Part shown: one piece after another, positions 31,884-40,872 of the stretch
Layout of the letters: every line of letters begins with the position of its first letter
Numbering within the stretch: position 1 is the first letter of the stretch
Source of the DNA: JALONH01 sp046329235
GTDB taxonomy: Bacteria > Bacteroidota > Bacteroidia > Cytophagales > Cytophagaceae
Assembly (NCBI GenBank): GCA_046329235.1
Contig: JAXLVA010000001.1
Coordinates: forward strand, 3,224,001 to 3,288,000
Direction of reading: 5' to 3'
Length of the DNA: 64,000 nt
Made by a program: the position numbers and the translations under genes
The notes under the pieces: model-generated
Seen by the model: only the letters and a program-made list of their open reading frames with translations
Databases searched by the model: none
What the model was told of the DNA's origin: nothing

Positions 31884-33167
31884 TTAAAATCCTCCGGCTA
31901 CCACCCAAGATAAATCGTTTGGATTAAAATAGGTAGTGGCAATTTTTTGTATATCGCTCGACTGAACATTTTTAACACGTTCAAAGAAGTCGTCGTAGTG
32001 TTTATAGGGAAGCCCTTGGAAATACAAGGTCTTAAACTTATCTGCAATAGCAAACGGAGTTTGAATGCTGTTAACAAAGCTACCTAACATGTATTGCTTT
32101 ACGTTCTCAAGTTCTTCCGCATCTACCGGGTCTTCTTGTAAACGAATAAGCTCTTTATTTACTTCGTCGATTGTTTGTTGAGTAAACTCACGTTTTACAT
32201 CCGTACCTATAACAAAGTAACCATCCGTAGGAAGTGTTACGATGGAAGAATGAATCCCATATGTGAATCCTTTGTCTTCACGAATGTTTTGCATTAATCG
32301 AGAACCGAAGTAACCGCCTAAGATTTCATTATAGATGCAAGCATCCATATAATCCGCATGGGTAGGGGAGAACAAGTGTCTGCCCATACGTAGTGAAGAT
32401 TGTACGCTACCTTCTACTTCTGTAGTATCTTGGAAAGTTTTAAAAGCCTTCTGAGTAGAAGTTGTAAAAGCAGGTTTATCGGCTACTTTAGTTTTACCAA
32501 AGTAAGTTTCTAATAGTTGTACACTCGCATCGCTGTAGCCACCGCTAATGGTAATGTCTAACGGTTGCTGAACAATGTACTTTGAGTAATGTGATGCAAG
32601 ATCACTTGTTTGAATTGCTTCAATCGCATTTTTGTCTAAATGACGACCGTAAGGATTATTGCTGCCAAATAAGTTTTCTCTGAATTTATAAGAAGCTAAA
32701 TACGAAGTCTTCTTCATATTCACTTCCAGTGTTTGCAACTGAATACGTTGAATCTTTTCCCATTCGTGTTCAGGGAAAGAACAATCCGATAACAAATCCT
32801 GAATTAATGGAAGTAATGAAGGCAGATGTTTATCTAAAGCGTAAACCGTAATAATGATACGCTCTGTACCCGGAGTTACTTCAATGAAAGCTCCCAGTTG
32901 AGCTATGTGCTCTTGTATATATTCTGCGTTATGCTTAGAAGTTCCTTCAGTAAGCATTTTAGCTGTAAAGAAAGAGGCTCCTTGTTTAGCATCCCATTTG
33001 CTACCGGCTTCTACCATCCATTCAATACGTACTACAGGCTGTTGACCCATGCGTAAGGAGTGTAGTTTGTTTCCATTTAAAAACGAAACCGTTTTCACCT
33101 GAGGCAGATGAAAACGGTCGATAGTATGTACAACTGGAGCAGAGGTTCTGTCTAGTATTTCACTCAT
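31884..33167 (-). CDS. M16-family peptidase homologue lacking the zinc motif
   Basis: The 427-residue protein has the two-domain M16 fold, but the place of the catalytic HxxEH reads ASFFTAKMLTEGT, so no zinc site is present. The C-terminal half keeps the Arg/Tyr substrate-binding signature (MQNIREDKGFTYGIHSS). It is therefore the R/Y-type, non-catalytic partner of a heterodimeric M16B peptidase, or a pseudoenzyme. The catalytic partner, often adjacent in other genomes, is not in this window. It has no signal peptide. It lies 3 nt downstream of porV. Confidence 0.88.
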   Translation of the reverse strand: MSEILDRTSAPVVHTIDRFHLPQVKTVSFLNGNKLHSLRMGQQPVVRIEWMVEAGSKWDAKQGASFFTAKMLTEGTSKHNAEYIQEHIAQLGAFIEVTPGTERIIITVYALDKHLPSLLPLIQDLLSDCSFPEHEWEKIQRIQLQTLEVNMKKTSYLASYKFRENLFGSNNPYGRHLDKNAIEAIQTSDLASHYSKYIVQQPLDITISGGYSDASVQLLETYFGKTKVADKPAFTTSTQKAFKTFQDTTEVEGSVQSSLRMGRHLFSPTHADYMDACIYNEILGGYFGSRLMQNIREDKGFTYGIHSSIVTLPTDGYFVIGTDVKREFTQQTIDEVNKELIRLQEDPVDAEELENVKQYMLGSFVNSIQTPFAIADKFKTLYFQGLPYKHYDDFFERVKNVQSSDIQKIATTYFNPNDLSWVVAGGF

Positions 33168-33170
33168 ATA

Positions 33171-34373
33171 TTAATTGTCTTGAACAGATTCTTGTTTACG
33201 TTTAGCATCAAAGTTAAACAACAATGACATACGTAAAGATTCTGCTAGTGGGTTGTTTTGTTGAACCGGGATTAAGTACGCTAAGTCTAAACCGAATACT
33301 TGGTAGCGAATACCTAAACCTACTGTTACATAACGTCTGTTACCTTTTTGAGGGCTTTCGTAGTGATAACCTGCACGTACGGCAAATAGGTCATTGTACC
33401 AATATTCACCTGCCATAGATAAAATATATTCTTTCATTTCTTCTTTGAATCCGCCTGGAGCGTCACCAAAAGAAGAGAACATACCGCCTAATACACCTTT
33501 GTCAGAATGTTCATTACCTTGGTATACGTAATTTCCATTAACATCTTGAGTATAGATAGGACGAGGAGAAGGAACTAATAATTTATTGATATCAAATGCA
33601 AATGTGAATTTGTTGTAGGCGTCAATATTGGTAGTGATGGCAGTACCAATACGTAAGTTGGTTGGGATAAAATCGCGGTTGTCAAAAGTGGTGTAAGTTA
33701 CTTTTGGACCGATATCAGAAATGTTAGCACCGAAAGCGATGTGGTATTTACGACCACCCACAAACACTTCATTATTATAATAACAACCTACGTCAGCACT
33801 AGCGCTGTTAACTGCTTTGGCTACTTGACCTGTGCTGCTGTTAGTGAAGTTACCGGATAAGTCAGAACGAATATATTTAAGGCCTAACCCAACTGAGAAC
33901 TTCTTAGATAGCATACGGGAATAACATACGCCTAGGGTTAATTCATTTGGATTAAAATCACGAATAACTTGACCGTTGTTATCTGTAAAGGTTACTTGTC
34001 CTAGATCAAAGTATTTAAAGCTGAAACCAACTGCATCTTCTTTTCTTAACTTCTTATAACCGGAGATGTACGACAGCGACATATCGTTTACTAATTTACG
34101 TAACCACGGGTTATAAGAAACACCAAAGCCTAAAGGCTTATCAGCAAAGGCTAACTTAGCACTGTTCCAATACATAGAGTTAACATCCGCACTGGTAGCT
34201 ACCCCGGCATCAGCCATAGCACCGGCTCTTGAGTCAGGAGTAATGGATAAGAATGGAACAGCAGTGGTGATTGTTTTTAGGTAATCTTCTTTATCCTGAG
34301 CTTGAACTTGTAGCGAAAAAGTAAGTGTTAATAGAGTTAATAAAGAGCTACTTAATAATAATTTGCGTAACAT
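33171..34373 (-). CDS. porV: Type IX secretion outer-membrane protein PorV
   Basis: PorV (LptO) is the outer-membrane shuttle that collects T9SS cargo from the SprA translocon and hands it to PorU. I take ATG 34373 (MLRKLLLSSSLLTLLTL, signal peptide to VQAQ); a TTG at 34394 is unlikely. The mature part has the conserved opening FLSITPDSRAGAMADAGVA and NSMYWNSAKLAF, then a FadL-like barrel pattern. About 400 residues, as in the family. It lies 41 bp downstream of porU in the same direction, so the two are probably co-transcribed. Confidence 0.94.
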   Translation of the reverse strand: MLRKLLLSSSLLTLLTLTFSLQVQAQDKEDYLKTITTAVPFLSITPDSRAGAMADAGVATSADVNSMYWNSAKLAFADKPLGFGVSYNPWLRKLVNDMSLSYISGYKKLRKEDAVGFSFKYFDLGQVTFTDNNGQVIRDFNPNELTLGVCYSRMLSKKFSVGLGLKYIRSDLSGNFTNSSTGQVAKAVNSASADVGCYYNNEVFVGGRKYHIAFGANISDIGPKVTYTTFDNRDFIPTNLRIGTAITTNIDAYNKFTFAFDINKLLVPSPRPIYTQDVNGNYVYQGNEHSDKGVLGGMFSSFGDAPGGFKEEMKEYILSMAGEYWYNDLFAVRAGYHYESPQKGNRRYVTVGLGIRYQVFGLDLAYLIPVQQNNPLAESLRMSLLFNFDAKRKQESVQDN

Positions 34374-34414
34374 AAATTCTAATTTGAGCGTCAAATATAC
34401 ACATTTTGAACGGT

Positions 34415-37400
34415 TTAGTTCAACAGAACCAGCTTTTGATATACCTGGGCGGTAGAACCATCCGTCATAGAACGTACTTTTATCTTGTAAACGTATACGC
34501 CTCTACCAATTTTGTCTCCAAAATCATCTAACCCATTCCAATTCAGGCCACTAATGTGTGATGGCGCATTATAAAATACCTCGTCCAAGGTCTTAACCAG
34601 AGTCCCTGCTACTGTAAATACTTGTACTTGAACCTGTAAATTATCCCCTGCTTTGTTGTGATCAAAGTGAAAATCAGTGTTGGTGGTGAATGGATTTGGG
34701 TAGTTTAATACGTGTTGAATAGATACTTTTTCCGGATTAACTACCGTAAATTCTAAGACTTCTTCTGTGGAGTTATTATAGGTATCCCATACTTTAAAGC
34801 GTAAAGTGTAGGTTCCCGGGGCTAGTTGACTGAAACCATATTTTACTTTACCGGAAGTATAATCATTCAAGTTAGAAGTATAGTATTTATTTAAAATGAT
34901 AATTTCCGTGTTGCCTGTCATTTGTAGGGTAATTTCATGTCCTACACCGGAACCTGAAACGTTAATCCCATTTTCATCCGACACATCTGCAATGAATGTA
35001 GGTGATGTACCGGTAGTGCCTCCAAATACAAAGGAGGCGTCATTCATATATAGTTTGGCGATAGGTGGTGTGTTATCCGCAGGAGCATTTGGGTTGGAAC
35101 CCCCTACCACTAAATCATTATTATAGCCGGCTCCGTCATCAACAAAACTAGTAGGTTGCGCATAGGTACTTACTTTTCCTTTTGCATAATCATAGGAGAT
35201 ATCTTTAGGAACAACGAAGGTGACTTTGAAAATGCCGGCACTAACCGATGCCTTACCAATAAAGATGTAGTTGTTCTGCAAATTGAAATTAGTCACTAAT
35301 GAACCTCCATTACCTAGAGTAGTAATGATAGAAGGCTTGTCGTATACTGTAATATTCACTTCACCGGAATAGGAACTCAATAGCTGACTGTTTACATCTC
35401 TAATTTCACCTTCGAGTGTAATTTTGCTTAATGCTTTAAGTGTATCGTTAACACTGCCTATTGGGTTGTTATTAATTTTAGTAAGCACTAAAGTTTCTTT
35501 AGGGAAAGCTAAAGACATGGCAGGGTCAGCTAGGAGTGAGTAATTACGATTATAGACACCTACCGTACTTCCGTTTTTAGTGCGTTTGAATGACTCTCCT
35601 AGCAATAAATGTTTACCATTATCATCTACGCTAAATATGTTTTTATAAATAGCGGCGTTTAAAATAATATTACTAAACTGAAATACGGTACGAGTAGAAG
35701 TATATACACCACAAGCGCCGCCTTTTTCTGATAATAAAGTTTGTTCGGCACCTGAATATCTGGCAGGGTCGTCAAATCGACCAAAGTCACATGTAGCAGT
35801 AATCATGAATGTTAGTCGGTCGTAGTTGTTCCAGTTGTTGATACTGTTGGTAGAAACTACACCTTCCTGCGTTAACCCAAGCACACCACCATGACCACTG
35901 TAGTTAGTAATTAGCGCACCATCTTCAATACTACGGTTAATTGCTTCTTCAACTAGCTTTGCGGTTTCACCACCGGGAGTTGATTCTTGCGGATAAACAT
36001 CTAAATAAATTTTATTGATGTTGATGATGGGATTGTATTGAGCACATAAATCAGAAACAGCTTCTGCATCTGTCAAGTGTAAATTATTATCACCGTCATC
36101 TGCAATGAAAGTAGCTTTGTTGCGCCAATCTCCTAAGCCTGAAGTAGAGGTCTCATAGTTTATTATTTTTTGTACTATAATGGCAGCATCATTAGCCGAA
36201 CGAACAGGTAATCTACCTACCCCTACATCCATATATTCCGGTACAGCTGGATTTTCAGTCCATTCTCCGTCAGAGTCGTCCAATAACCCAATAAAATCAT
36301 CGGATGAATAGGATTCTAAAGGCATTAAAGACTCATAGGAATAATAAAGAGGAACAAAGTTGGTGTTGTTACTAATTCTGTTTTTAGGGTCATAGGATCC
36401 GTCACCAAACAACAAAACATATTTTATACTATCCGTTGTGGTGCTCCTTCCATATAACATTCGAATAAAATCTCTTATGGCACAGATATCTTGTTTGCCT
36501 GAAGAAAATTCATTGTATATAGTTTCAGGGCTTACAATTAACACATCAAAACCATTATGATTCATTCGATGATTAGCTAATTGCTGTGCTTGAAATTGAA
36601 AATCAGGATGCGTGATAATAACCATGTCCGGAATCGATGGACTCTCTATTCCATGTAGATTTTGATTATTTACACGACCTACATAATTGGGACCTGGGAA
36701 TGAGGAACCATTTAAAATGACATACTCTTTTATTTCACTATTCGTAGTTTGTGTGAAGTCGATGGTGTTTCCTGTGAAATTATAGGACAGTTTCTTCACA
36801 TTACTTGGATCGGTAATTTCCCATACACTCTCTGTGCCTACGGTATTATTAATGGTATAGCCGGCAATACTTATATTTTCTGAATCGGGAACTCTAAAGA
36901 ATAATGAAGTACTATTGAAATTTAATAAACAAGTAGTGTTAACTTCTATATAATCCAAATTGGCTAATGATACATTACTGCTTCCTTTATCAAAACTTAG
37001 TTGTAAGGTATTTGTTCCTGAAGAATTAAGAAGTGTGTTAGTGATTGGATAATTAACTTTGCTTAATACGCCTTCCGGATGGTGATCGTATGTAGGCATA
37101 ATCGAAAGCGTTTGAGTGCCTAAACTATTGCCATTCCATGAATAGGTCATAGTAGTGGTTACAGTAGAACGACTTAATACGTTCGAAGTAATAGTAGTAC
37201 TGGCACTCGGATCAGGTGAAGGGATATAAAATGTAAAACTTTTAAAAGCATTAAACTGGTTGAACTGGTCTCCATACCACTCTCTACCGGAATATAAAAT
37301 ATTTGTCAATTCATTTTCTATTGCTGTTCTATAAGCATAAGCAGTATACGTTTGAGATGCAGCGCCCGCTGCCGCTAATGTGGGAATACGCTTACCGGAA

Positions 37401-38257
37401 GTTTGATTAAAAGTTAGGTAATAAAAATTTGCATCAGCATACAGGTGTTGATCATAGCTGTAGGAATTGGATCCATTATACTTCCATACATGCGGACCTT
37501 GACCATAAAACAATGCATACTCATTGGGCTCCCAAACATTATCACCATCATCCACTAATTGAATAGCATTCTCTAATAAGTCTTCCGGACGTGCAGCCGT
37601 ATTGGCTTGTGGTAACATGCCTCCTCCGTTACCATATATTTGGAATGTACTAGGGTCTACATCAGCCGGATTGATGCCCAAATTTTGCAAGTAGGTGTAA
37701 TCAATTTTATAAATTCCGTCAGTAGTAACGGATAGTTTATACCAATCACCACTACTTAAAACAGATCCTGTAACACTTCCTACACGTGCTTGAAAACCAT
37801 TCAGTGCTGCATTAGTATTAGTCTGTTGTTTATTAGTGGGTTGAAATGTCTCCGGTGAACTTTGGTAGGTGTAAGTAGCTTTGATTAGTTTTTGCCAACT
37901 GCCACTTTCATATTTTAATAAAGGAATTTGAATAATTGTCCATCGAACGTTCTTATCAAAATAAGGAATGAATTGTATGGAAGAATTATCTAACAGATCA
38001 GAAATAGAATCTACATTGATATATTCTACATCTACTACGTTGATTTGAGAAACATTTCCGTATACATGTTGTTCAAATACCGGCATCCCATTTTTTGAAA
38101 AAGAACCATTGCTGGCTATAGGAACACGTATATCACCTTTGATAGTAGGGAATAGGATTGTTTTTCCCCATTTAGGTGCAAATGAAAACTGTTGCCCATA
38201 AGCTAATGCTCCTGGAATTAAAATGGCAACAAGAAATAAAAGTCGTTTTAAAGCCAT
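34415..38257 (-). CDS. porU: T9SS sortase-like C-terminal signal peptidase PorU
   Basis: PorU cleaves the C-terminal signal of T9SS cargo and attaches the cargo to anionic lipopolysaccharide. The 1280-residue protein has a signal peptide (to GALAYGQQ), a beta-rich N-terminal region, and a gingipain-like C25 peptidase domain with catalytic His789 (NYSGHGGVLG) and Cys823 (TATCDFGRFD). It also has its own CTD-type ending (NYPNPFTTNTDFHF, then GDKIGRGVYVYKI), which in known PorU is retained. Length and domain order match the family. It is the first gene of the porU-porV-M16-PhyH run. Confidence 0.96.
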   Translation of the reverse strand: MALKRLLFLVAILIPGALAYGQQFSFAPKWGKTILFPTIKGDIRVPIASNGSFSKNGMPVFEQHVYGNVSQINVVDVEYINVDSISDLLDNSSIQFIPYFDKNVRWTIIQIPLLKYESGSWQKLIKATYTYQSSPETFQPTNKQQTNTNAALNGFQARVGSVTGSVLSSGDWYKLSVTTDGIYKIDYTYLQNLGINPADVDPSTFQIYGNGGGMLPQANTAARPEDLLENAIQLVDDGDNVWEPNEYALFYGQGPHVWKYNGSNSYSYDQHLYADANFYYLTFNQTSGKRIPTLAAAGAASQTYTAYAYRTAIENELTNILYSGREWYGDQFNQFNAFKSFTFYIPSPDPSASTTITSNVLSRSTVTTTMTYSWNGNSLGTQTLSIMPTYDHHPEGVLSKVNYPITNTLLNSSGTNTLQLSFDKGSSNVSLANLDYIEVNTTCLLNFNSTSLFFRVPDSENISIAGYTINNTVGTESVWEITDPSNVKKLSYNFTGNTIDFTQTTNSEIKEYVILNGSSFPGPNYVGRVNNQNLHGIESPSIPDMVIITHPDFQFQAQQLANHRMNHNGFDVLIVSPETIYNEFSSGKQDICAIRDFIRMLYGRSTTTDSIKYVLLFGDGSYDPKNRISNNTNFVPLYYSYESLMPLESYSSDDFIGLLDDSDGEWTENPAVPEYMDVGVGRLPVRSANDAAIIVQKIINYETSTSGLGDWRNKATFIADDGDNNLHLTDAEAVSDLCAQYNPIININKIYLDVYPQESTPGGETAKLVEEAINRSIEDGALITNYSGHGGVLGLTQEGVVSTNSINNWNNYDRLTFMITATCDFGRFDDPARYSGAEQTLLSEKGGACGVYTSTRTVFQFSNIILNAAIYKNIFSVDDNGKHLLLGESFKRTKNGSTVGVYNRNYSLLADPAMSLAFPKETLVLTKINNNPIGSVNDTLKALSKITLEGEIRDVNSQLLSSYSGEVNITVYDKPSIITTLGNGGSLVTNFNLQNNYIFIGKASVSAGIFKVTFVVPKDISYDYAKGKVSTYAQPTSFVDDGAGYNNDLVVGGSNPNAPADNTPPIAKLYMNDASFVFGGTTGTSPTFIADVSDENGINVSGSGVGHEITLQMTGNTEIIILNKYYTSNLNDYTSGKVKYGFSQLAPGTYTLRFKVWDTYNNSTEEVLEFTVVNPEKVSIQHVLNYPNPFTTNTDFHFDHNKAGDNLQVQVQVFTVAGTLVKTLDEVFYNAPSHISGLNWNGLDDFGDKIGRGVYVYKIKVRSMTDGSTAQVYQKLVLLN

Positions 38258-38284
38258 ATTCTATTCAATCCTATAAAACGCTAA

Positions 38285-39037
38285 CTAATTTGAATTAGTA
38301 TTTTGTGGAACTTGCTTAGATTCTATGATGGATAATACTATATACAGGAATAAGATGAAAAGTAAAGCATCGGATTTTAATACTATTAAAAGCACCACGG
38401 ATGATATCAATAAGATAAATCGGTATGAATTATCTTTCCATGTAAAATTCTTGAATTTTAAAGCTATTAAAGGCAATTCAGCTATTAATAAATAGCTCAT
38501 AACTACTGAATAGAAAATTAAAAATGGAGTTGTGAGTACGTAATCGCTTAATAAACTTTTAGGGTTAAAAGCCATTAAATGTAGAGACAAAACTACCATG
38601 CCATTCATAGGTGTGGGTACTCCTATAAATTTATCGGATTGACGTGTGTCTAAATTAAATTTCGCTAGTCGATATGCTGAAAATCCAGCGATGATAATAG
38701 GAATGAAGATGTATGGTTTTTCTTGTAATAAGAATGCAAATCGATAAGACACTTCGTTATATGGAATACCAGTAGCAGCGCTTCCAAGTAATAATATCAA
38801 TAGGACAGCAGGTAAAGCACCAAAGCTAATTACATCGGCTAAGGAGTCTAATTCTTTTCCAATTGGTGAAGCTACTTTTAACCATCGTGCTACAAATCCG
38901 TCGAAGAAATCCGCTACTAACGAAATTACTACACAAATCCATACATATTCCGGAAGCCCCGTTAATACGAACAAGATGGCTAATAAGCCGCTGATAAGAT
39001 TGATACAAGTTAAGATATTAGGTAATTGCTGAATCAT
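38285..39037 (-). CDS. pssA: CDP-diacylglycerol-serine O-phosphatidyltransferase
   Basis: PssA makes phosphatidylserine, the precursor of phosphatidylethanolamine. The 250-residue membrane protein starts MIQQLPNILTCINLISG and has the CDP-alcohol phosphotransferase signature DFFDGFVARWLKVASPIGKE followed by LDSLADVISFGALPA, with the spaced Asp residues intact. Seven to eight hydrophobic helices. It lies 27 bp upstream of porU in the same direction and 5 bp after the MBL hydrolase, so the three may share a transcript. Confidence 0.93.
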   Translation of the reverse strand: MIQQLPNILTCINLISGLLAILFVLTGLPEYVWICVVISLVADFFDGFVARWLKVASPIGKELDSLADVISFGALPAVLLILLLGSAATGIPYNEVSYRFAFLLQEKPYIFIPIIIAGFSAYRLAKFNLDTRQSDKFIGVPTPMNGMVVLSLHLMAFNPKSLLSDYVLTTPFLIFYSVVMSYLLIAELPLIALKFKNFTWKDNSYRFILLISSVVLLIVLKSDALLFILFLYIVLSIIESKQVPQNTNSN

Positions 39038-39042
39038 AGATA

Positions 39043-39681
39043 TTATTGTAAAAACGGATTGTATTTTTTTTCGTAACCAATAGTAGTAGTAGGGCCATGA
39101 CCCGGATATACTATGGTGTCGTCTGCTAGTGTAAAAAGTTGTTCGCGTATACTTTGTAGTAATGTAGGTAAATGCCCACCTGGCAAATCCGGTCGTCCTA
39201 TACTTTGTTTGAATAACACATCGCCGCTAATACATATTTTTTTATCAGTATTAATGAACGCGATATGTCCGGGTGCATGTCCGGGAACGAAACGTAAATC
39301 AAAACTCATATCACCAATCACAAATGGTTTGTCAAGTGTTAGGTAATGGTCAAAAGTTTTTTCTTGGTAGCTGTGAAATCCGTAACTAGAAGCATAAGCG
39401 CTCACAGAACGTAAAGTGGCTTCATCCTTTTCAAAACCATAGAGTGGAATATTCCATTCACTGCACACAAAATAATTTCCTAAAACATGATCCACATGCC
39501 CATGGGTATTAACGGCAGCTTTTAACTGAATATCTTGAGTTTTAATAAAGTCTTTTAATTCTTCTTGTTCCCAATTTTCATAACAACCGGGATCTACTAC
39601 AAATCCATATTTTTTGTCATCATAAATGACATAGGTGTTTTCTTGTAATGGATTAAATGTAAAGGTTTTAATATGCATCAC
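39043..39681 (-). CDS. MBL-fold metallo-hydrolase (glyoxalase II-like)
   Basis: The 212-residue enzyme has the two-metal motif NTHGHVDHVLGN, the later His ligand in FVPGHAPGHIAF, the Asp in CISGDVLF and the His in VYPGHGPTTTIGYE. The spacing matches the short glyoxalase II / YcbL-like group that hydrolyses thioesters such as lactoylglutathione. An alternative start is the second Met. It is the first gene of the minus-strand run to pssA, divergent from the FAD oxidoreductase with 126 bp between. Confidence 0.9.
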   Translation of the reverse strand: MMHIKTFTFNPLQENTYVIYDDKKYGFVVDPGCYENWEQEELKDFIKTQDIQLKAAVNTHGHVDHVLGNYFVCSEWNIPLYGFEKDEATLRSVSAYASSYGFHSYQEKTFDHYLTLDKPFVIGDMSFDLRFVPGHAPGHIAFINTDKKICISGDVLFKQSIGRPDLPGGHLPTLLQSIREQLFTLADDTIVYPGHGPTTTIGYEKKYNPFLQ

Positions 39682-39807
39682 TCCAAGTGTTCATCAATCG
39701 GATGTAAATTACTTAAAAACTATGGATTAATGAAGGGTGAAACTCAAATGTATCTTACGAGACAATCTATTGATAAATCTGGGTTTAATATCGTAACTTG
39801 AACACTT

Positions 39808-40869
39808 ATGACAAGTGTAGACACTATTATCATCGGACAAGGTTTAGCCGGCTCTGTTATGGCTTTACAAAGTCTGCGTATGGGACATAGTGTGGTAGTA
39901 GTACATTCTTCCAAATGGAGCCAAGCGTCTAAAGTAGCTGCCGGATTATATAATCCATTTATGGCTCAGAAGAATCAAGTATTACGAGCTGCTAAAGAAA
40001 AGTGGACCGACTTGCATGATTTTTATACTTATGCAGAAAATCTATTAGGGAAATCATTTTATCATCCGATGAAAATGTATCGACCTTATTTAGAGAAGAA
40101 TAAAGAAGTGTTAGGTCCCGAGCATCCATTTCAAGAATGGATTGAAAAAGAAGTGGATCAAGCATACTATAGTCAGTGGGTATATAATTCAGAGGGTGGT
40201 GTAGCAACAACTCACGCAGGTTATTTGAATACGGCTGTGTTTTTAGAAGCTACAGCTCAATACCTGATTTCAAAAGATGCTTTTTTGAATACTACCTTTC
40301 ATGAGTCAGAGATGACCATTTTAGAAGATGGGGTTGAGTGGAATGGTATCAAAGCGAAACGTTTAGTCCTATGCTTGGGTTGGCAAAACAGAGCGTGCTC
40401 TCTATTTAATTGGCTCCCTATTTCATTATTGAAAGGGGATGTTTTTAGGGTTAAAATGGAGGGAGCGCCCCTAAAAGAGATCATCAACAAAAAGCATTTT
40501 ATCATTCCACTTGAAAATAATATATACCGTGCCGGATCAACCTATTCAAGAAATTTCGATACAATCGAACCGGAAGACGTAGGCAAAAAAGAATTAGAAC
40601 AAGGCTTAAAGGAGATGTTAAAGCCTGATTTTAATGTAATTGAACATTTAAGCGGTGTGCGCCCTAATTCAGGAGATCATCACCCTATGGTAGGTCCTCA
40701 CCCTTATTACCCACAATTATTTTGTATAAATGGTCTTGGCTCTAAAGGAGTTGCCTATGCACCCTATGCGATAAATGCCTTACTTAATTATATTTGTAAT
40801 GGAATTGAAATTAATTCGTTTATTGATGTGCAGCGATTCTATTCGTTGTATTATAAAAAATTAAAATAG
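39808..40869 (+). CDS. FAD-dependent oxidoreductase (DAO family)
   Basis: The 353-residue protein opens with the dinucleotide-binding motif VDTIIIGQGLAGSVMALQ (GxGxxG), then ASKVAAGLYNPFM, and closes with LSGVRPNSGDHHPMVGPHP and NGLGSKGVAYAP, the FAD-binding end of the DAO family. Members oxidise amino acids or related amines, or act in tRNA modification as the C-terminal half of MnmC; the LYNPF and GSKG motifs are MnmC-like, so a stand-alone MnmC(o)-type role is possible. It is followed after 3 nt by the propeller/barrel gene. Confidence 0.87.
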   Translation: MTSVDTIIIGQGLAGSVMALQSLRMGHSVVVVHSSKWSQASKVAAGLYNPFMAQKNQVLRAAKEKWTDLHDFYTYAENLLGKSFYHPMKMYRPYLEKNKEVLGPEHPFQEWIEKEVDQAYYSQWVYNSEGGVATTHAGYLNTAVFLEATAQYLISKDAFLNTTFHESEMTILEDGVEWNGIKAKRLVLCLGWQNRACSLFNWLPISLLKGDVFRVKMEGAPLKEIINKKHFIIPLENNIYRAGSTYSRNFDTIEPEDVGKKELEQGLKEMLKPDFNVIEHLSGVRPNSGDHHPMVGPHPYYPQLFCINGLGSKGVAYAPYAINALLNYICNGIEINSFIDVQRFYSLYYKKLK

Positions 40870-40872
40870 GGT

